Assembly: GCA_032207245.1 (NCBI GenBank)
Contig: CM063503.1
Span: 105,083,756 to 105,147,755 of the forward strand
Direction: 5' to 3'
Source of the DNA: Pardosa pseudoannulata
Lineage: Eukaryota > Arthropoda > Arachnida > Araneae > Lycosidae
DNA: 64,000 bases
Part shown: positions 11,460 to 24,834 of the stretch, piece by piece
Numbering within the stretch: the first letter of the stretch is position 1
Layout of the letters: each line of letters starts with the position of its first letter
Notes under the pieces: generated by a model
The model's input: only the letters and a program-made list of their open reading frames with translations
Told to the model about the DNA's origin: nothing
Database searches by the model: none
Made by a program: the position numbers and the translations under genes

Positions 11460-14400
11460 ATTAGGCCACTTTATAAAATCTATATATTTTTTCAGGCTAC
11501 CTATTCCATAAGCACAGAAATAAATCCAAATTTTCTTATTCTTCCTGTCCAATCTGTATTATACAATCGTTAAACAAGCTGCTGGAAAATATCCTTAACT
11601 GAAGTTTAAAGTAATTTTAGAGAAAAGTATCTCACTAAGCATTGGGTAGCACAGCTTTTATTCAAATTGGCTTGAAACGTTCTTGAACCCAAATTACGGC
11701 AAACAACAGTAGTAACTTACAAACAACCATTACCTCTGTGCATATAAAATTAAGCCTTTCACAGCGTAGATGAGATTCAACTAATAACACCCATATATTG
11801 AATACATACAAACAAAAATACGCACAGTCAATAAAAAAAACTAAACTTCGATTAAATTGGTTAAAATTTCAAGCTTTGTTTGAAGGAAATGAGTAAGCTG
11901 TCCCTTTTGATAAAGATTAACACCACAGTTAGAGAATTTCTTAATTCCGAAACCAACCATGGAAATTATAATACACATTAATAAAGACCTAATCGTGAAC
12001 CGACAGTTGAACTGAGATGACAATACAAGGGGGAGGCAACTGTATTTCTAAGTACCAAAAGTATCCTTAGTAAGCATATCCAATTCAGATCTCCAATCCA
12101 TATTGGCTTTCAAAAATTTTAATTTCCCTCCGTTTACTTAACTTTTAGCAGTAAGTGTGTTAATGCGGCACACTTTCTTTCATCTGAATTAAAGCTTGAC
12201 AATATATTTACAACTAGAAGATAATATTAAATTTACATAAATGAATTGTTGATACAATGCATAATGCACATTGATTGTGAACAGTTACTCTTTCACGTGA
12301 AACAAATTGTAATAATAGTGACTATGTTATATGAAGCTAACATTTTCTGGTTTCTTTCATCTGTAGTCTTTTCCAAACATACTTTTACATTAACATATTT
12401 ATTACATGTTTTGTACAATTTTATTCACATATTCTTTTTGTCATATATTTCCAAAATATACCCTGCGTTTAAAATTTACAACAGTTTTTTCGAAGATCAA
12501 GTTTACTGTTCAACACTTTTAAAAGATAAATTCAACATTTAAAATGTTTTTCCTAGTATTCATAGTTCGTCATAATCTAGAATAGCCTAACTTTTCCCTC
12601 CTTGTTTACAAAGTGTAACCAAGGAAAAATAAAAGACAAACAACCCATGATTTAAATAATTTGGATTCTGTCCACTGTCATATTTTTCCTATATATTGGT
12701 GTTTCAGGCAATTTGGCTATGGCCCAATAATCTTGCATCTTATCATTACGGATGTGACCCGTCAATAATATTACTGAGCTTTTTTAACTGCTATGGATAT
12801 GTTAAAATCCACAGAGAAAATTATTTTCTTTTGTTAGATTTCAAAAGTTTCGAAACAAGATTTTTTATGCTTAATAAATTTAGGAATCCATCCCTAATTT
12901 TTTGAATAATTATATTTATCATTTATGCTTTTTAACTTTTGACCAACTATACAATTTTAAAAGAGTATCAGAATCGAATGACAAAATGAAACATATATTG
13001 TTTTCTTTTGGAATTTTTCTCTCAAAACAAGTAGTTTAATTTTCGGTTTCTTTTATTTCTTTCATCTGAACTGCTTGTATATTATATTAAAATCCATCAT
13101 CTAGATTTTAAAACATCTATTTTACTTTCAGAATAACTATTATCAAAATAATCTACATTTATTTCGATCATTATTTTTTTGGGGGGGCTTAAAACTCTAA
13201 AATTAGGAGCAATGATTTTTAAAATATGAACTACAAATAATAAAACTACAAATAGTTTTTATAAACTTCACTCTTGCCGCTACGTATGTTATACCTATTT
13301 AAAAAAAACAGACAAAACCAGAGCGGTCCAAAATTCAGTGTAAAATGAATTAGTATCGTTATTAACCGAATTGTTTGCTAATATGACGATCCTTGAACCA
13401 TAATTGGAAATAACACGCACTGCAGAAGTACTATTTATATATTAAAGAAATGACATAATATAACGCCCAGTGATAGGTTGGAGGGAAAATGACAAAACGA
13501 TTCTTCAGTTGTACAGAGTTTCGAAGACATCTGGGATAATAAATAGTGGTAATGCCGAAGGCAACTGTTAACACCTTTAATTTCAAATCCTTTTTTACAT
13601 TTGTCATTAGCTAAGCAGAAAGGAACAGAATATAAGCTAGGTTAACATGAAGATGTTATTAACGTATTGAAAATCTTTTATTAAAAAGTTGTAAAAATAT
13701 GCTTGTTTACTGTTTAATACTATTTATCTCAGCCTGTTTCAGTGTAAAATCTTGATAGAAATTAAAGTTACTTTTTCTTAAAAAATACTATTAAAATATA
13801 CTTCCTTATTTTTCTTAATAATTATTATAGTTATTTTAACAAGAATTTCTAATTTGCTAATAAAAGCAAGGGGGAAACAATATCCTAATTAGGAATTTTT
13901 GTTTTGTCCCGTATTAGGAAATTTAGCCTTACCTTAAGGTGACACCGGGCTTTAAAATTCAGACTATTTTTAATTTTAAATTATCAAATAAATCATTTTC
14001 AGTTATTCGTATGAATACCGTTATAATTGCGAAATAAAGTATGTATTCTTTTAAAATTAGTACTTTCCAGAATAGTTCAAAATTTGCTTAATCTTAAATG
14101 CTTCTTGTGTACCTTACTCAGAAACAATATTTTCATTTTAATTAATAGGATATCTCTTATACTTTAGAATAAAACTTTTCATGCATATTCATGAAACGTT
14201 ATAGAAAAAAAGGAGTAATAGTGAAAACATCCAGTTTTATATGCATGTTTATAGTAGGTTAAGTACTAAATCTACAGATTCTTCCCTTTGAAACTTATTA
14301 ACATTAATTGATTTTTACGTTACATTCTGTAAAATAAATATTATGTAATTAAAGATAAATATTATACTTAAAAATGTAGATTAAATATGTTATCATAAAA

Positions 14401-15061
14401 ATATATAAAAAAACTTGATGAAAAGCATTTAAAATTATTATTAGAAATAGCTATATTTTATGTTAAATTAACAATTATTGTATTAATTACTGTGTGAGGA
14501 CTAATGAAACCCCCTGCATATATTTTTTTATTAAATTTTACAATTGAGTGAGGTAGATGTATCCAATTTTTACGTAATTTTTTGCCTAGGCCTATTGACA
14601 AATTAACCGAAACGTTAACTCTGTGACAAGAAATATACAACTGATTTATACCAACAGATGTCGATGCTAATTTTCTATGCGTGTCAAACAAAAATATGGT
14701 GAGTCCAACAAAAAGTACACCTGCCACCTTTTATGCGTTACTTTCAGTCATTATTCATAAAATACAATAGTCTGATAACGTCTTTCATAATATCACGGGA
14801 TCTTATAAAATAGTTTTCTTCTTTATTTGACATCACATGCAGTAGAACGAATTAAGGATAATTTTTTAAGGATATTTTTTAAAGATTTTATTAAGGATAA
14901 AATATCTAACAATACTTTTTTAAATAAAATAATGATATTAAATGTATAATCGATTGAAATATAAGACAGGGATTCTTTATAAGATTTACATATATATATG
15001 ATACAGTTTTATATATTTCTTTAAATTTCGGTAATAAACGGGAAAGTATAAAAGACAATTA
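11460..15061. other. AT-rich stretch without a recognised gene
   Basis: Nothing assignable. Open frames at 11841-12023, 12246-12542, 12696-12905 and 14458-14727 have the F/I/K/L/Y-rich composition expected by chance. A modestly GC-richer patch at about 13440-13580 is unidentified. Confidence 0.55.
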
Positions 15062-15600
15062 TTAACTCCTTCCGGTAAAATGACGAGTCTAGCTCGTCAT
15101 TGGTTTTTCATTCCATACCGCACAATGACGAGCTACACTCGTCATGCGACTAAAGTTACTGATAAATATGATAAATAATTTAGTTTAAAATTTCTAGTGT
15201 ACTGAATTTAGCAACACTTTTGTTACTTGTGGAAATCCCAGGTCACTATTACATATTGTTTATTTAAAGTTTCTTGGTACAAGTCACTGCCAAATTGATG
15301 AGTCAGAATAAAAGAAAACCTACTAAGAAATGCCGTGTGTGTTACAAGAATCAAATTAGAAGTGAGACTCCCTGGCGATGTAAACAATTCAGAATTCCTT
15401 TGCACTTTGTTTTGAAAAGTACCACTAGCTTGAAGACTATTATCTTAATTTTACCGTTTCCGATACTTAACACTATGTAAAAAGTGGATTTTAATTAAGA
15501 ATATGTAAGAATTGTAAAATAAAACAAGTTTTTTAAATAAAAAATAAATGGTTACTTCACGCACAGTTTTTCATTATTAAATCGTACCTGAAGGGGTTAA
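15062..15600 (+). mobile_element. Non-autonomous piggyBac-like element, copy A (family 2)
   Basis: The element is bounded by TTAA at 15062-15065 and 15597-15600. Its inverted ends are TTAACTCCTTCCGGTA at the left and, in reverse complement, TTAACCCCTTCAGGTA at the right. Just inside the left end are two short palindromes (15080-15100 and 15125-15145) built from ATGACGAG...CTCGTCAT. The interior keeps only the cysteine-rich C-terminal segment of a piggyBac-type transposase and its short 3' untranslated region. At 539 bp it is internally deleted and depends on a transposase supplied elsewhere. Copies B (46329-46901) and C (47914-48497) share this architecture. Confidence 0.9.
15274..15480 (+). 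pseudogene. piggyBac-like transposase C-terminal remnant, copy A
   Basis: The frame encodes MSQNKRKPTKKCRVC, then YKNQIRSE, then WRCKQ and RIPLHF. The CxxC...WxC...PLH layout is that of the cysteine-rich tail that piggyBac transposases use to bind their ends. Two cysteines expected from the family pattern appear changed (F after WRCKQ, and L where a CF would follow PLH). The catalytic core is missing. The frame can be entered at 15274, but without an ATG there; the first ATG is at 15299. It is probably a relic of the last exon. Confidence 0.7.
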
Positions 15601-15749
15601 CTGTTTTTCTTTAAAAATTGCGTTTTCGTATTGCATCGTATACATTTTCATCTGTCATCTCGTGTGAGTCATCACATTGTGGCAAATGGGTGAGAATGAA
15701 AGAAATAGGCGAAAAATGTAGAAAGTTCATTCTTATAGTAGAGCCACTT

Positions 15750-16480
15750 AAGACATGAAATTCATTTCATTATGCCCAGCGAAGATCTGCAGGTGAAAGA
15801 GACTCATTAGATACATTACAGGAAGAAATTTGGTAGTATTAATAATATTCTCCAGTTCACTTATGCTTATCTGACCAGACCAGCCTTAGATTATGGCTCT
15901 CAGATTTACTCTGTATCCTCTGCTAATATCACAAAATTAGTGGAACTGCAATCAAGAGCTGCTAACGTAAACACTAGTAGGAGAAATAATTGACCTCATG
16001 TTCTCACTTTAACTATGAACTATATTTTCTAAGAATGAGGAAACTGGACTTAAAATTTTTTATCAAGCATTTCATTTATAGTAATTACAATTGAATATAT
16101 TGAATCATGCCACAGAGTTAATGCAATCAGAAATTGAAGAAAGCATGCAATCTTATCAAATGCAATTCATGGACTTGTTAGATGAAAATGTATATTTCAG
16201 TAAATAATTCACTGGAAGTCTTTCCCTAGAACCAGTTTGTGTTGCGAACTTTAATTATCAAAAATCAAGATTTTCCTGAATATCTGTACCAATTGATATT
16301 CTTGAAACTTCGCAAATAATATCTAGATTAGAAGCTACGGCTTTTGTCCAGTTTAAAGATATGAAATTATTGCTTCTGAAGTGGCATTTCATACAGTTAA
16401 ATAAACTTATACAGTCGATATTTGGAAATGGTCTGACAACGTAGTATTATCCAAAAACTGAGTAAATGAACAAAAATAGA
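15750..16480 (+). mobile_element. Decayed LINE, 3' end of reverse transcriptase
   Basis: Translated pieces in broken frames give a reverse-transcriptase C-terminal signature: YLTRPALDYGSQIYSV (around 15864), then ANITKLVELQSRA. This matches the thumb-proximal pattern YxxYIRPxLEYGSxIWS...LxxLExxQNRALR of Jockey/I-type non-LTR elements. Further downstream, ELMQSEIEESMQSYQ and DLLDENVYFSK suggest the linker towards a ribonuclease H or tail region. Several in-frame stops and frameshifts show it is dead. No 5' end, poly(A) tail or target duplication was found. The left boundary near copy A is uncertain. Confidence 0.55.
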
Positions 16481-16771
16481 TGATAAAGATGCTATTTTTA
16501 TTCTTTGAAATATTGAAGTAATACGACATAATGAAATTTATTTTCATTATTATATTTATTATTTAATTTATTTCATTCATTTTCCAGTATTTCCTCAGGA
16601 AAATCTGATATTGTGTTCTGACCAAGGAATGTGCCTATGACTCACTGACTCTAAATGCCTTATATTTTCCATTATAATTTATCGACAAACTATGCATGCG
16701 AGCTTCCACAAATTTATATATTGTGTAACAGAAACGCGTATGACGTCACCGTTATCATCAAGATAAGTCCC

Positions 16772-16819
16772 CCATACAACCTTATCAGGCTAGGTCCATA
16801 CCACCTTATTAGGTTAGTT
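16772..16819. repeat. 24-bp tandem repeat, two copies
   Basis: CCATACAACCTTATCAGGCT plus AGGT is followed at once by a similar unit, CCATACCACCTTATTAGGTT plus AGTT. The repeat sits in a GC-richer patch that also holds TGACGTCA near 16741. No function is evident. Confidence 0.75.
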
Positions 16820-19800
16820 AGACGACATATTACTTTTATAGAAATGAACTTTTTAACACTGGACCCAATTCAATTTCACACAGTTCTCACCTAACCACCT
16901 CCTCTGTTTAAGCATATATTTAATTTTTAAACCTATTCCTTCTAAAAATAAAATGACGAACACTAAAAGAGTATAAACTATAATAATATTAAACATATTT
17001 TACATCCATATATATTTAAGTATGTCATACTCCTTAATACATAAACTTACTTTAAAGTTTATTTTCAAGACAGTAAAGCTTGAAAATTTATAAATTTTGA
17101 AAGGGAAAGAACACATCAAATAAAAGAGTTTCTTTTCAATAAGGTTTAAATAAAAATTCGGATTTGTCTTTTCTGGTAAACGTGACTGTAAAAGTATAAA
17201 TTATATTTATTATTTAAAGCCTTTTTCAAACTTAACCATTTATTTTTCAAATGTATTTCATTGTCTTTCAGAAAAATTTTGTTATGTTTGTTTATAAAAT
17301 AAACAAACCTGTACCTGTTTAAAGTATGGCAAAGAAAAAGTTTGTACTTATATTTTTAAAACGATTTGTTTAGTTTTCAATCATTTTGAATATGTTTAAG
17401 TTTCTTTTATTTTTTTGGCAAATGTTTGCTAAATCATTTCATTTTAACTGGGTGAAGCATTTTCATTTTCATTTTATAATATTAAATCATAATAAGTAAA
17501 AGAAGTTTATTAGTCATACTTAGGAATCAACATTTATTTAATAAAAAATAACAGATATACTAATTATTTCATGTTTAATCTATGTAACACCTTATATCAC
17601 ACACTTACCTATAAAATAATATTTTAATTAAAAAATTTTCATTTAAAGTACAACGGTAAAAGCTTTGTAACAGGAAAGATAACTGCAAAAATAAAAAGTG
17701 TTTTAAGTTTTTTAGATAAATCCATCAAAATGAACAAAAGAATATCAACAATCGGATGTATAAACTTTGACCCGAAAATGAATCTTCTCCTACATTAGAC
17801 CCTTTCAGTTTTGAACAACCTCATTATATATTTCTGTAGTGAAGTGTTTGTGTGTCAGCAGTGATAGCTCATGAACGAAAAATGGCACATGATTATCTCT
17901 AACACAATGATTATCTTTGAAACCGTGCAAAAACTTCTCTTCGGTTTGTTTTTAAACTATTAATTTTTACTTACCTTAAAGTTTATTTTTTCTTTGATAT
18001 CAACTATTGATTTTAAAATTAGCTCAGACTATACATTTATAGCAACTCGTATTTATAATATAACAAGCAAACGTATTCTCAAAATTAGAAATGACGTCAC
18101 TGACGCACATGGTGTTAAAATTATATTTCAGTTTTTTAGCTATATGACGTCTAGAAATATTTCATATATTCATTACTTTTAAATTAGTTTTCCTTCAAAT
18201 TACAATATTCGGCGACTAATTGTAAATTATCTATTCCATGATTCATACTGATATTATACACTTACATATTTTTTATTAATTATTGTGTTATTATACAGAA
18301 CGTTTTCTGTGACCTATAGTCATATATAGTATAATAAATAAGTTCTAAACATTTCTAATCTAATAAATTCATAATTTAACCGAGATTATTCATATCTAAA
18401 ATCGCATGAATTCTCAAAACTATGAAAAAGTGAAACCCATTTCTGTTGATGGAAACCATTGTATAAAAATATAATATTATATTTGATTACAACAAAAACA
18501 ATAATAATACTACTACTAAGAAAAATAAAATTGTGTATTATGATATTAAAAAATGTTTATGCTACTTCTTTTTGTCCTTTATTAAAATTAACGCTAAACA
18601 ATTTTAAGGCTTCTTTCTTAAACAAAGGCATACAGTTTTTAAATGAAATTCATCTTAGGAACATAAATGATATAGGTCCACATTGCCGATATTTAGTGGG
18701 AGCATATTTTTATAGCCTAGACAAACAGCTTTAATATCCTGTATATTGCATCTAAATTTAATTTTTCTTTACATCCATATCTATTTAAGTCCTGAATACG
18801 CCAACTTACTTTTAAAATATAAATAAATGAAACGTAGAATAACAAAGATAAAATGAGTTTTGCAGATACAAAAATTATAGATAAATTTAATCGGAATTTT
18901 TTAATTTTGTCCAATTAACGTACTTTATAGATTCTATAGATGAATTGAAAAATCTGCAATTGTTAAAAATTCGCCAATTGAGTCTTATACTAAAGCTAGT
19001 CCTAATAAGTTTTTTTATCTTATCGCTTCAAAACTCTGCTATAAATTTTAATTACATGAAAATGGCACTCAATAATGCAAGTTCAGTTAGCCAAGTTCTT
19101 GTTAATGGTTTTCACATATTTACATCTATAAAAATATACAAAATTTTATTAAATTTTTCAATATTTATATAACAGCTTAACGAAGGCGATAAGTATTATA
19201 GAAGAATAAGAAATAAATTTTAATTATCTTGGTTATGATAATAAGTTCGTTTAAGTCAACTGTTAGTGTAATATAACCTCAAAACAACTTGGATTTTGAA
19301 ATAAATATCACTTAAATTTTGAACCTTCATCTTTAAATTTTAAAAAATCCAGTAAAAGTTTTAAAATATACAATTTCTCTTTTTTTATATTAAAATGTGA
19401 TATGGTAAATAGTGTGCAAATGAACATTTTTCAAAATAAATTCATTCTTATATTATACTACACTAAAAGTTTTTAGTTATATTTGAAAAAATTAAAATGG
19501 CTGTGATAAATAAGATTCACGTTTTCTAATTGGTAAGTATTTTTCATATTTTATTATACTCAATTTTTTTATAAAAACGTGTAAACATTTCTATAAAAAT
19601 TAAACTTTTCATCTCAACACATAGCTTGATTTAATAGAAGCTTACATAAATGTTTACATTTAAATAAAGGCTGAGCTTAAAGGTGCAGTACAATAATGAT
19701 ATTTACAGAAATTTACAAGACGTTGACTTTCTTCTTTATTAAAGAAAATAGTATTATTATAAAGGATGTTCTTTGCTTCACAAGAAAAAAAAAACGTTTT

Positions 19801-22659
19801 TCGATAGCATTATATTTAAATCAGAATTTGGAGTCGATAAGTAAATGATAAAATTCCCTGAAACATTTATCTCTGAGTTTTAATTAAAGCTGATTGAGGA
19901 TAAAAGATAGAGAACAAGGATAAAAAGTTAGTACGTTAATAGATTATTGTCACTATGATGTTTTAATTAAGATTTCTGGAGATTTTCGGGGCGTATAGTG
20001 AATTTATTTTCCGTAACAAACGTTTCGCCATATTATATATCTTTTAGTAATAGTGTTTAACAGTATAATTATAGAAAGGTTCATTTTGTACACTTCCAGG
20101 GCATTTTATTTCAAGTATGACACTTGTATATCGCAAAAGTACATTTCTTTTTTTTAACTTTACTAAATTACTGTGCTTTATAGTGATATCAAAGTGGTGT
20201 AAAGAGTATGAATGTTTAGTTTAGCCTCTTTTGTGATAAAAGTATTTAAATAATTTATTTGCAATAAATCCATTACTGCTTATTTAAACTTTTATAAAAG
20301 CATTTATGTACTTTGCTATTTATATAATATGCGAATTTTACTCGATGATTCATCAAAAAATAGCCCCTATTATTTTTAATTGCCCCGACTTACTGGGCAA
20401 TGAGTTAGTCTAATTAATAAGCAGTTGTGACTTTATTATGAGAAAGCAAAGTACGTGGTGGAACTTTAATTTTTTATTTAAGATTCACGAATAATCCTCT
20501 TCACCCGACAAGAAAAAAACATTGAATGATATACAAAAATACTTTACTATTACAAATTTCACCCCACAGTAAAAGAAGACTCGGAAATATTCCCATGAGA
20601 CGAGCAGTTTAATCAATTTTATTAACTGTCACTAATGAACTTAAATCCTTGGAAGAGTGAACCATTTTTCTTGCGACAGCTGGAATATGTGGTGAGTGGA
20701 CAAAAAATAAGCATTTATGTCAGAGTTTACTTTTGGAGACTGATTTGAAATTATTTAAACCACGAACACTCCATTAAATAAGATATTATACAGATGGAAA
20801 AACAGATATGAAAGATCGAGAAAGGGAAAAGGAGAATTTTTGAGAAATATTTTAAATGTAATAATTTTGACATATTACATACATTTACATACATTTGTAC
20901 ACATACGTACAGAAATTTTTTTTCATTCCTTCACACCGTTTAAGCCGTTGTTTTCCTTTGGTCAAAAGTTGTCATACACAGTAATGTAAATAACCCTCCT
21001 TTACTCTCCAATGAATTTAATTTTACTGAGTGTTTCTCAGCACCCCCCAAAAATCCAAAAGTACCTTTCTGCTTCTTTCCACATATAATTGTTTTGTCTT
21101 TTCCCCCATATTCCCTTCACTTCACGAGACTGTACGGATAATTTTAGACCACACTTCAATAAACTCCTAAAAATCCCTATTGCTGTTTATTCATTTTCGA
21201 ATTTTATTCTTGGAATCTCGTTACTAATTATTCTAAGCACATTTCTCGGTGCGAACTCTGTCGAGTGCAGGCATTTAACTTCACCATTCCTGAGTGTTAT
21301 AATTCTATACCGAATAAGCCTCGCAATAAGGGTTATTTTTCCATTTTGTGGTTTGGTAGTTAAACATGCAAGGGAAAGGAAAATTTATCTCGTTAATTTT
21401 GAATACATATTTATATATAAAAACAAATTTTCCTCCTAACAAAAATTTTTTACAGCTTCTCTTCAAAGACCACCTTATTCCTAGCTCTATATTATTCTAT
21501 GTTATTTCACAAAAAAAGAAGTCTTTATAAAAGATGAGTACAAATACAAAATATGAAAAAATCGAAGTTTGAAAGAGATCGGAGAAGTTTTACTTCGATG
21601 CCTAAAACCTACTAGATCACAAAATAAGTCAAATTGTGTAATGATCCTCAAAGAAAAAAAACCTGGAAAATGTTAAGCAGTTGAAAACTGAAGATTTCTT
21701 AGGTAGAAATAGTTGGCTGTAATGTTTTAAAGACAGGCAATGGCTTTTCTTTTAAAGCAATATGCAGAGCAGCAGAAGCTGTGTTATGGTGATGCTACAG
21801 AAGACTTCAAAAACAGTTTTCTTAAGGACATTTTATTTAATTTTCATGCATCAAAAATTTTTAATCTAAACCATTGTTAACCTACACGGTAAAGTTGAAG
21901 CTTAATAAAAAATATTTTTCAAAATTTTAAATACATTATAATTGATTTCGCATAAGTTAATAAAACTAACTGATGGAAATTGAATACCAAATTTGAAACT
22001 AAAATCGTAGAAAATAAAATTAATACAAAAAGTATTTGAAAAATTGTTTTTATTCAACCAAAAAAAAAAAAAAAAAAACAGAAAAAAACATTGAAAAGTA
22101 AAAAAATAAAATTAAAACATCGCATGAAAGAGAAATTTTGTCAAAAGCTCTTATATAAAAACTGCTGATATAGAGAAATTCTTTGAGGATTTTCTACAGG
22201 ATAAATGATACATGTAATGAGGAGTTATGTAACTAAAAGTAAATTCTTGGGGCGCAAATGGAATCAGTGACAAAGTAAGATTTTCAATACCGATATATTT
22301 GTAAAGAGGATTATTTATATGAAAAATTTAATGTGATATTTAATAGTTATTTGCTGTGTGCAACATGCATTTATTTTACCGATCGTCTTTCAAAGAAACA
22401 TCTCTGCACATAATATTTAAAGAATATATTCATTTGCATCCTATCATTAAAAATATTTATTATTTTGGACTGTAAATCCTACCGACTTTTCTGTAACATG
22501 CGTTTTTGACCTTCTACAAATCCAGGTATACCTTTTGGACTTTAAAGAAAATATCAAAAATTAGAAATGAAAATGTTCATTTTATTCAAGAAATCAATCT
22601 ATGGCACTCTCTCACCGAAACATTTTTACATACGCATTTATAGTGAGGCAATTCGCATG
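16820..22659. other. Long AT-rich stretch without a recognised gene
   Basis: Nearly 6 kb of AT-rich sequence. No exon with recognisable protein similarity, RNA gene or transposon end was seen. The longest non-repetitive frame (21089-21439, 116 residues, F/I/L/S-rich) has no known motif and lies in only slightly GC-richer DNA. A run of about 18 A at 22061-22079 may be the tail of an old retroposed sequence. Confidence 0.55.
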
Positions 22660-22950
22660 TGGGTTAGCTAATGAGTGTTGAAAGTTTTTGACTAGAGGAG
22701 CGTCAGAAGTGAAACTAAGTTAAGAAAAGAAGTTATATATGAATAGTTAATAGCTAAGTGGAAACTCGTTTTGGTGTTCACGAAATCTCTAAACGTTACC
22801 ACAGTTAAAGGAGACACAAAGACACTTCGTCAAAGGTTATTATAGTTAGAGGAGACACAAAGACATCTCTCCGAAGGTTATAATTTTAGAGATATAACCG
22901 CCAGAAAGTGGATACACTGATAATTAAGTTGTTTAATTATGGTCAATAAA
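22660..22950 (+). repeat. Dispersed repeat copy 1 (pairs with 27040-27320)
   Basis: The segment from GAGTGTTGAAAGTTTTTGAC to about GGTCAATAAA resembles 27040-27320 in order and content. Shared landmarks include a GTTTGGTG-like block, a CTCTAAACGTTACCACAG-like block, GAGACACAA versus GAGAAACAA, AAAGGTTATA versus AAAGATTATAAC, and ATAATTAAGTTG near the right end. Inside lies a local tandem repeat, listed separately. An AATAAA at its right end is compatible with a retroelement tail or LTR. The similarity is by eye and diverged. Confidence 0.45.
22795..22899. repeat. 41-bp tandem repeat, about 2.5 copies
   Basis: Units 22795-22835 and 22836-22876 share the layout GTTAnnAnAGTTAnAGGAGACACAAAGACA, and a partial third unit (GTTATAATTTTAGAGAT) follows. 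The second member of the dispersed pair (27040-27320) seems to have only one unit, so the duplication is local to this copy. Confidence 0.8.
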
Positions 22951-22952
22951 TC

Positions 22953-22954
22953 CT

Positions 22955-22991
<37 letters not shown>
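22953..22991. repeat. TA dinucleotide microsatellite
   Basis: An almost pure TA run, followed by an ATATATACAG break. Neutral simple repeat. Confidence 0.95.
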
Positions 22992-22999
22992 CAGTATAA

Positions 23000-24112
23000 A
23001 ATAGGGTGCATTTACTTTAACTGGCACTATTCATGGCAATTCTAACATAACAGAAACCTAAATTAGTAGAAATCTTTTGTGTAAATTTTAAAAGCTGATA
23101 TATTTTAAGTGTGGAATGTTCTCTTCAAAACATATAAAGTACTCTTCAAACATAAGTTTATTAAAATAGCTATATAAAAATTAACAATACAGGAGAACCA
23201 TCCACAGAACTACTAATTGTTAAATACTATTTATGATATATCTGCATATTTTCAACAAACAATATGTTCAATATACTTATTTTGATGTCTAAACTTTATC
23301 GAAAGTATATTTTTATATCTCGAGTGTACTTTTTAAGCGATTTAAAAGTACTATTTATTAGTATAATTTTTAAGTACTATTTCTAAAAACTCAACTGTGT
23401 ATTTAAAACTTCATTTATATAGATATCGTTAGACATAAATTTAAGTAATAAATCAATGATATTACACATTTCATGAAACATTTATCGTAAATAGATAAAT
23501 AACGCATTCATATCGTGATGTTAAAGAAAATATTTAGCAGGATAAAAAAGGTTACAGTACATACTTTAATTTCAGTAAAGAAATATGGGTAAAAGAAAAT
23601 TAAATTCATGTTTTCAGTATCGTATCAAAGAGTACATAAAACAATAGATGTAAAGAACGAAACTTTAAAGAATACCAACGAAAGTAATATGTATTCTTCA
23701 TCTCAAAGTAAAGAATGTTAAATCTCGTTATCAACATTTGATCTTAAATTTAACTAATAATACCCCTTGCGTAAAGTAAGAGATTATGCAGGAATGTTAA
23801 AATAAATATTTTATCGTCGTCTCAAAGTATAACAAAGTTTCTGTTGTTGCTTATAATGTGCCGGGCACTTGTTGTTTGGAATTTGCCTATTTTGCATCGC
23901 AGAAAATTTAAACATTTAATTACGGGAGCACGATATGGATGATTAACGTTAATCTCTAATATTGTAGCACAAAAGAAACACCTTTAAAATTTCTATTGAT
24001 TAATATAAACTATCTCAGGCTCATATAACAGAGTTAAATCTCATTTTCTACATTTCATGAATTAGTTAATAAACCTCTGCAAGAAAAATAGGGTATTACA
24101 TGAGTTTAACAA
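23000..24112. other. AT-rich stretch without a recognised gene
   Basis: No gene, repeat family or RNA recognised. Confidence 0.6.
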
Positions 24113-24630
24113 TAGGGGAGAGTGGGGCACCTTGGGACATAGCCCACCTTGGGACAATTGTTTTCAGGCTTTAATTTGCAACCAGGAATTAGTGCTCATG
24201 TGTATTGATAGATGACATTACTCTTCACTTCTCAAAGAATTTTGATGAAGATAGTGCTTATAGGTAAGGAACAATTTCATTTTCTTTGTTTTGAATAACC
24301 CAAAATTACATCAATGTGCGTTTTAAAAAGTAATTTAAAAAAAAAATTAAATATAAAAAAAGTGTATTGTTATGAAAGAAAATTCATTTATTATTATTTC
24401 TATGCTAATAAATAAACTGTATTGATAAATTTAACTGTATAGTAGTTACCAAAAGATACTATGTAAAAGGAGCCAGGTTGGGACATACATAGATGGGGCA
24501 CCTTGGAACACTTAAAAAAGTGTAAACAAATATCAGTTCAAGCCAAATAATTAATAATTTGGTGCCTAATTTTTAATTGATGATTTAACATGCCAAAATA
24601 TTAATTTATTACTCTTTTTTTCAGAAAAAA

Positions 24631-24804
24631 ATGGTGAGAACAACAAAAACAAACAGAAAGTATTCTGCTGTAAATGCTAATATGCTTCAATCAGCTGAAG
24701 AAAAAATTCTCGCTAGTGTGTTGTCTGTAAGAGGAGCAGCAAGAATCTTTTGTGTAAGCAAAATTACCCTTAGCCGCCACATACTTAAATTCAAAAGCAA
24801 ATAA
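24631..24804 (+). pseudogene. pogo-like transposase N-terminal helix-turn-helix exon
   Basis: The ATG at 24631 opens a 57-codon frame starting MVRTTKTNRKYSA. It continues with SAEEKILASVLSVRGAARIF and CVSKITLSRHILKFK. This is the pipsqueak-type helix-turn-helix that pogo/Tigger transposases use to bind their terminal repeats. The usual A-A-x-x-F-x-V-S/P-x-x-T-L-x-R-H pattern is readable. A polypyrimidine run ending TTTTTTTCAG lies just upstream (24616-24624), and GGTAAGG near 24264 could be the matching donor, so the original gene may have had a 5' intron. The frame stops at 24804, cutting this domain off from the rest. Confidence 0.75.
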
Positions 24805-24834
24805 AATACTATTCAAATATAAAAAGTCGCCAAA

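Noticed and set aside
21089..21439. 116-residue open frame
   Set aside because: Hydrophobic, composition-driven residues, no motif, no splice or promoter support; kept only as a note in the stretch description.
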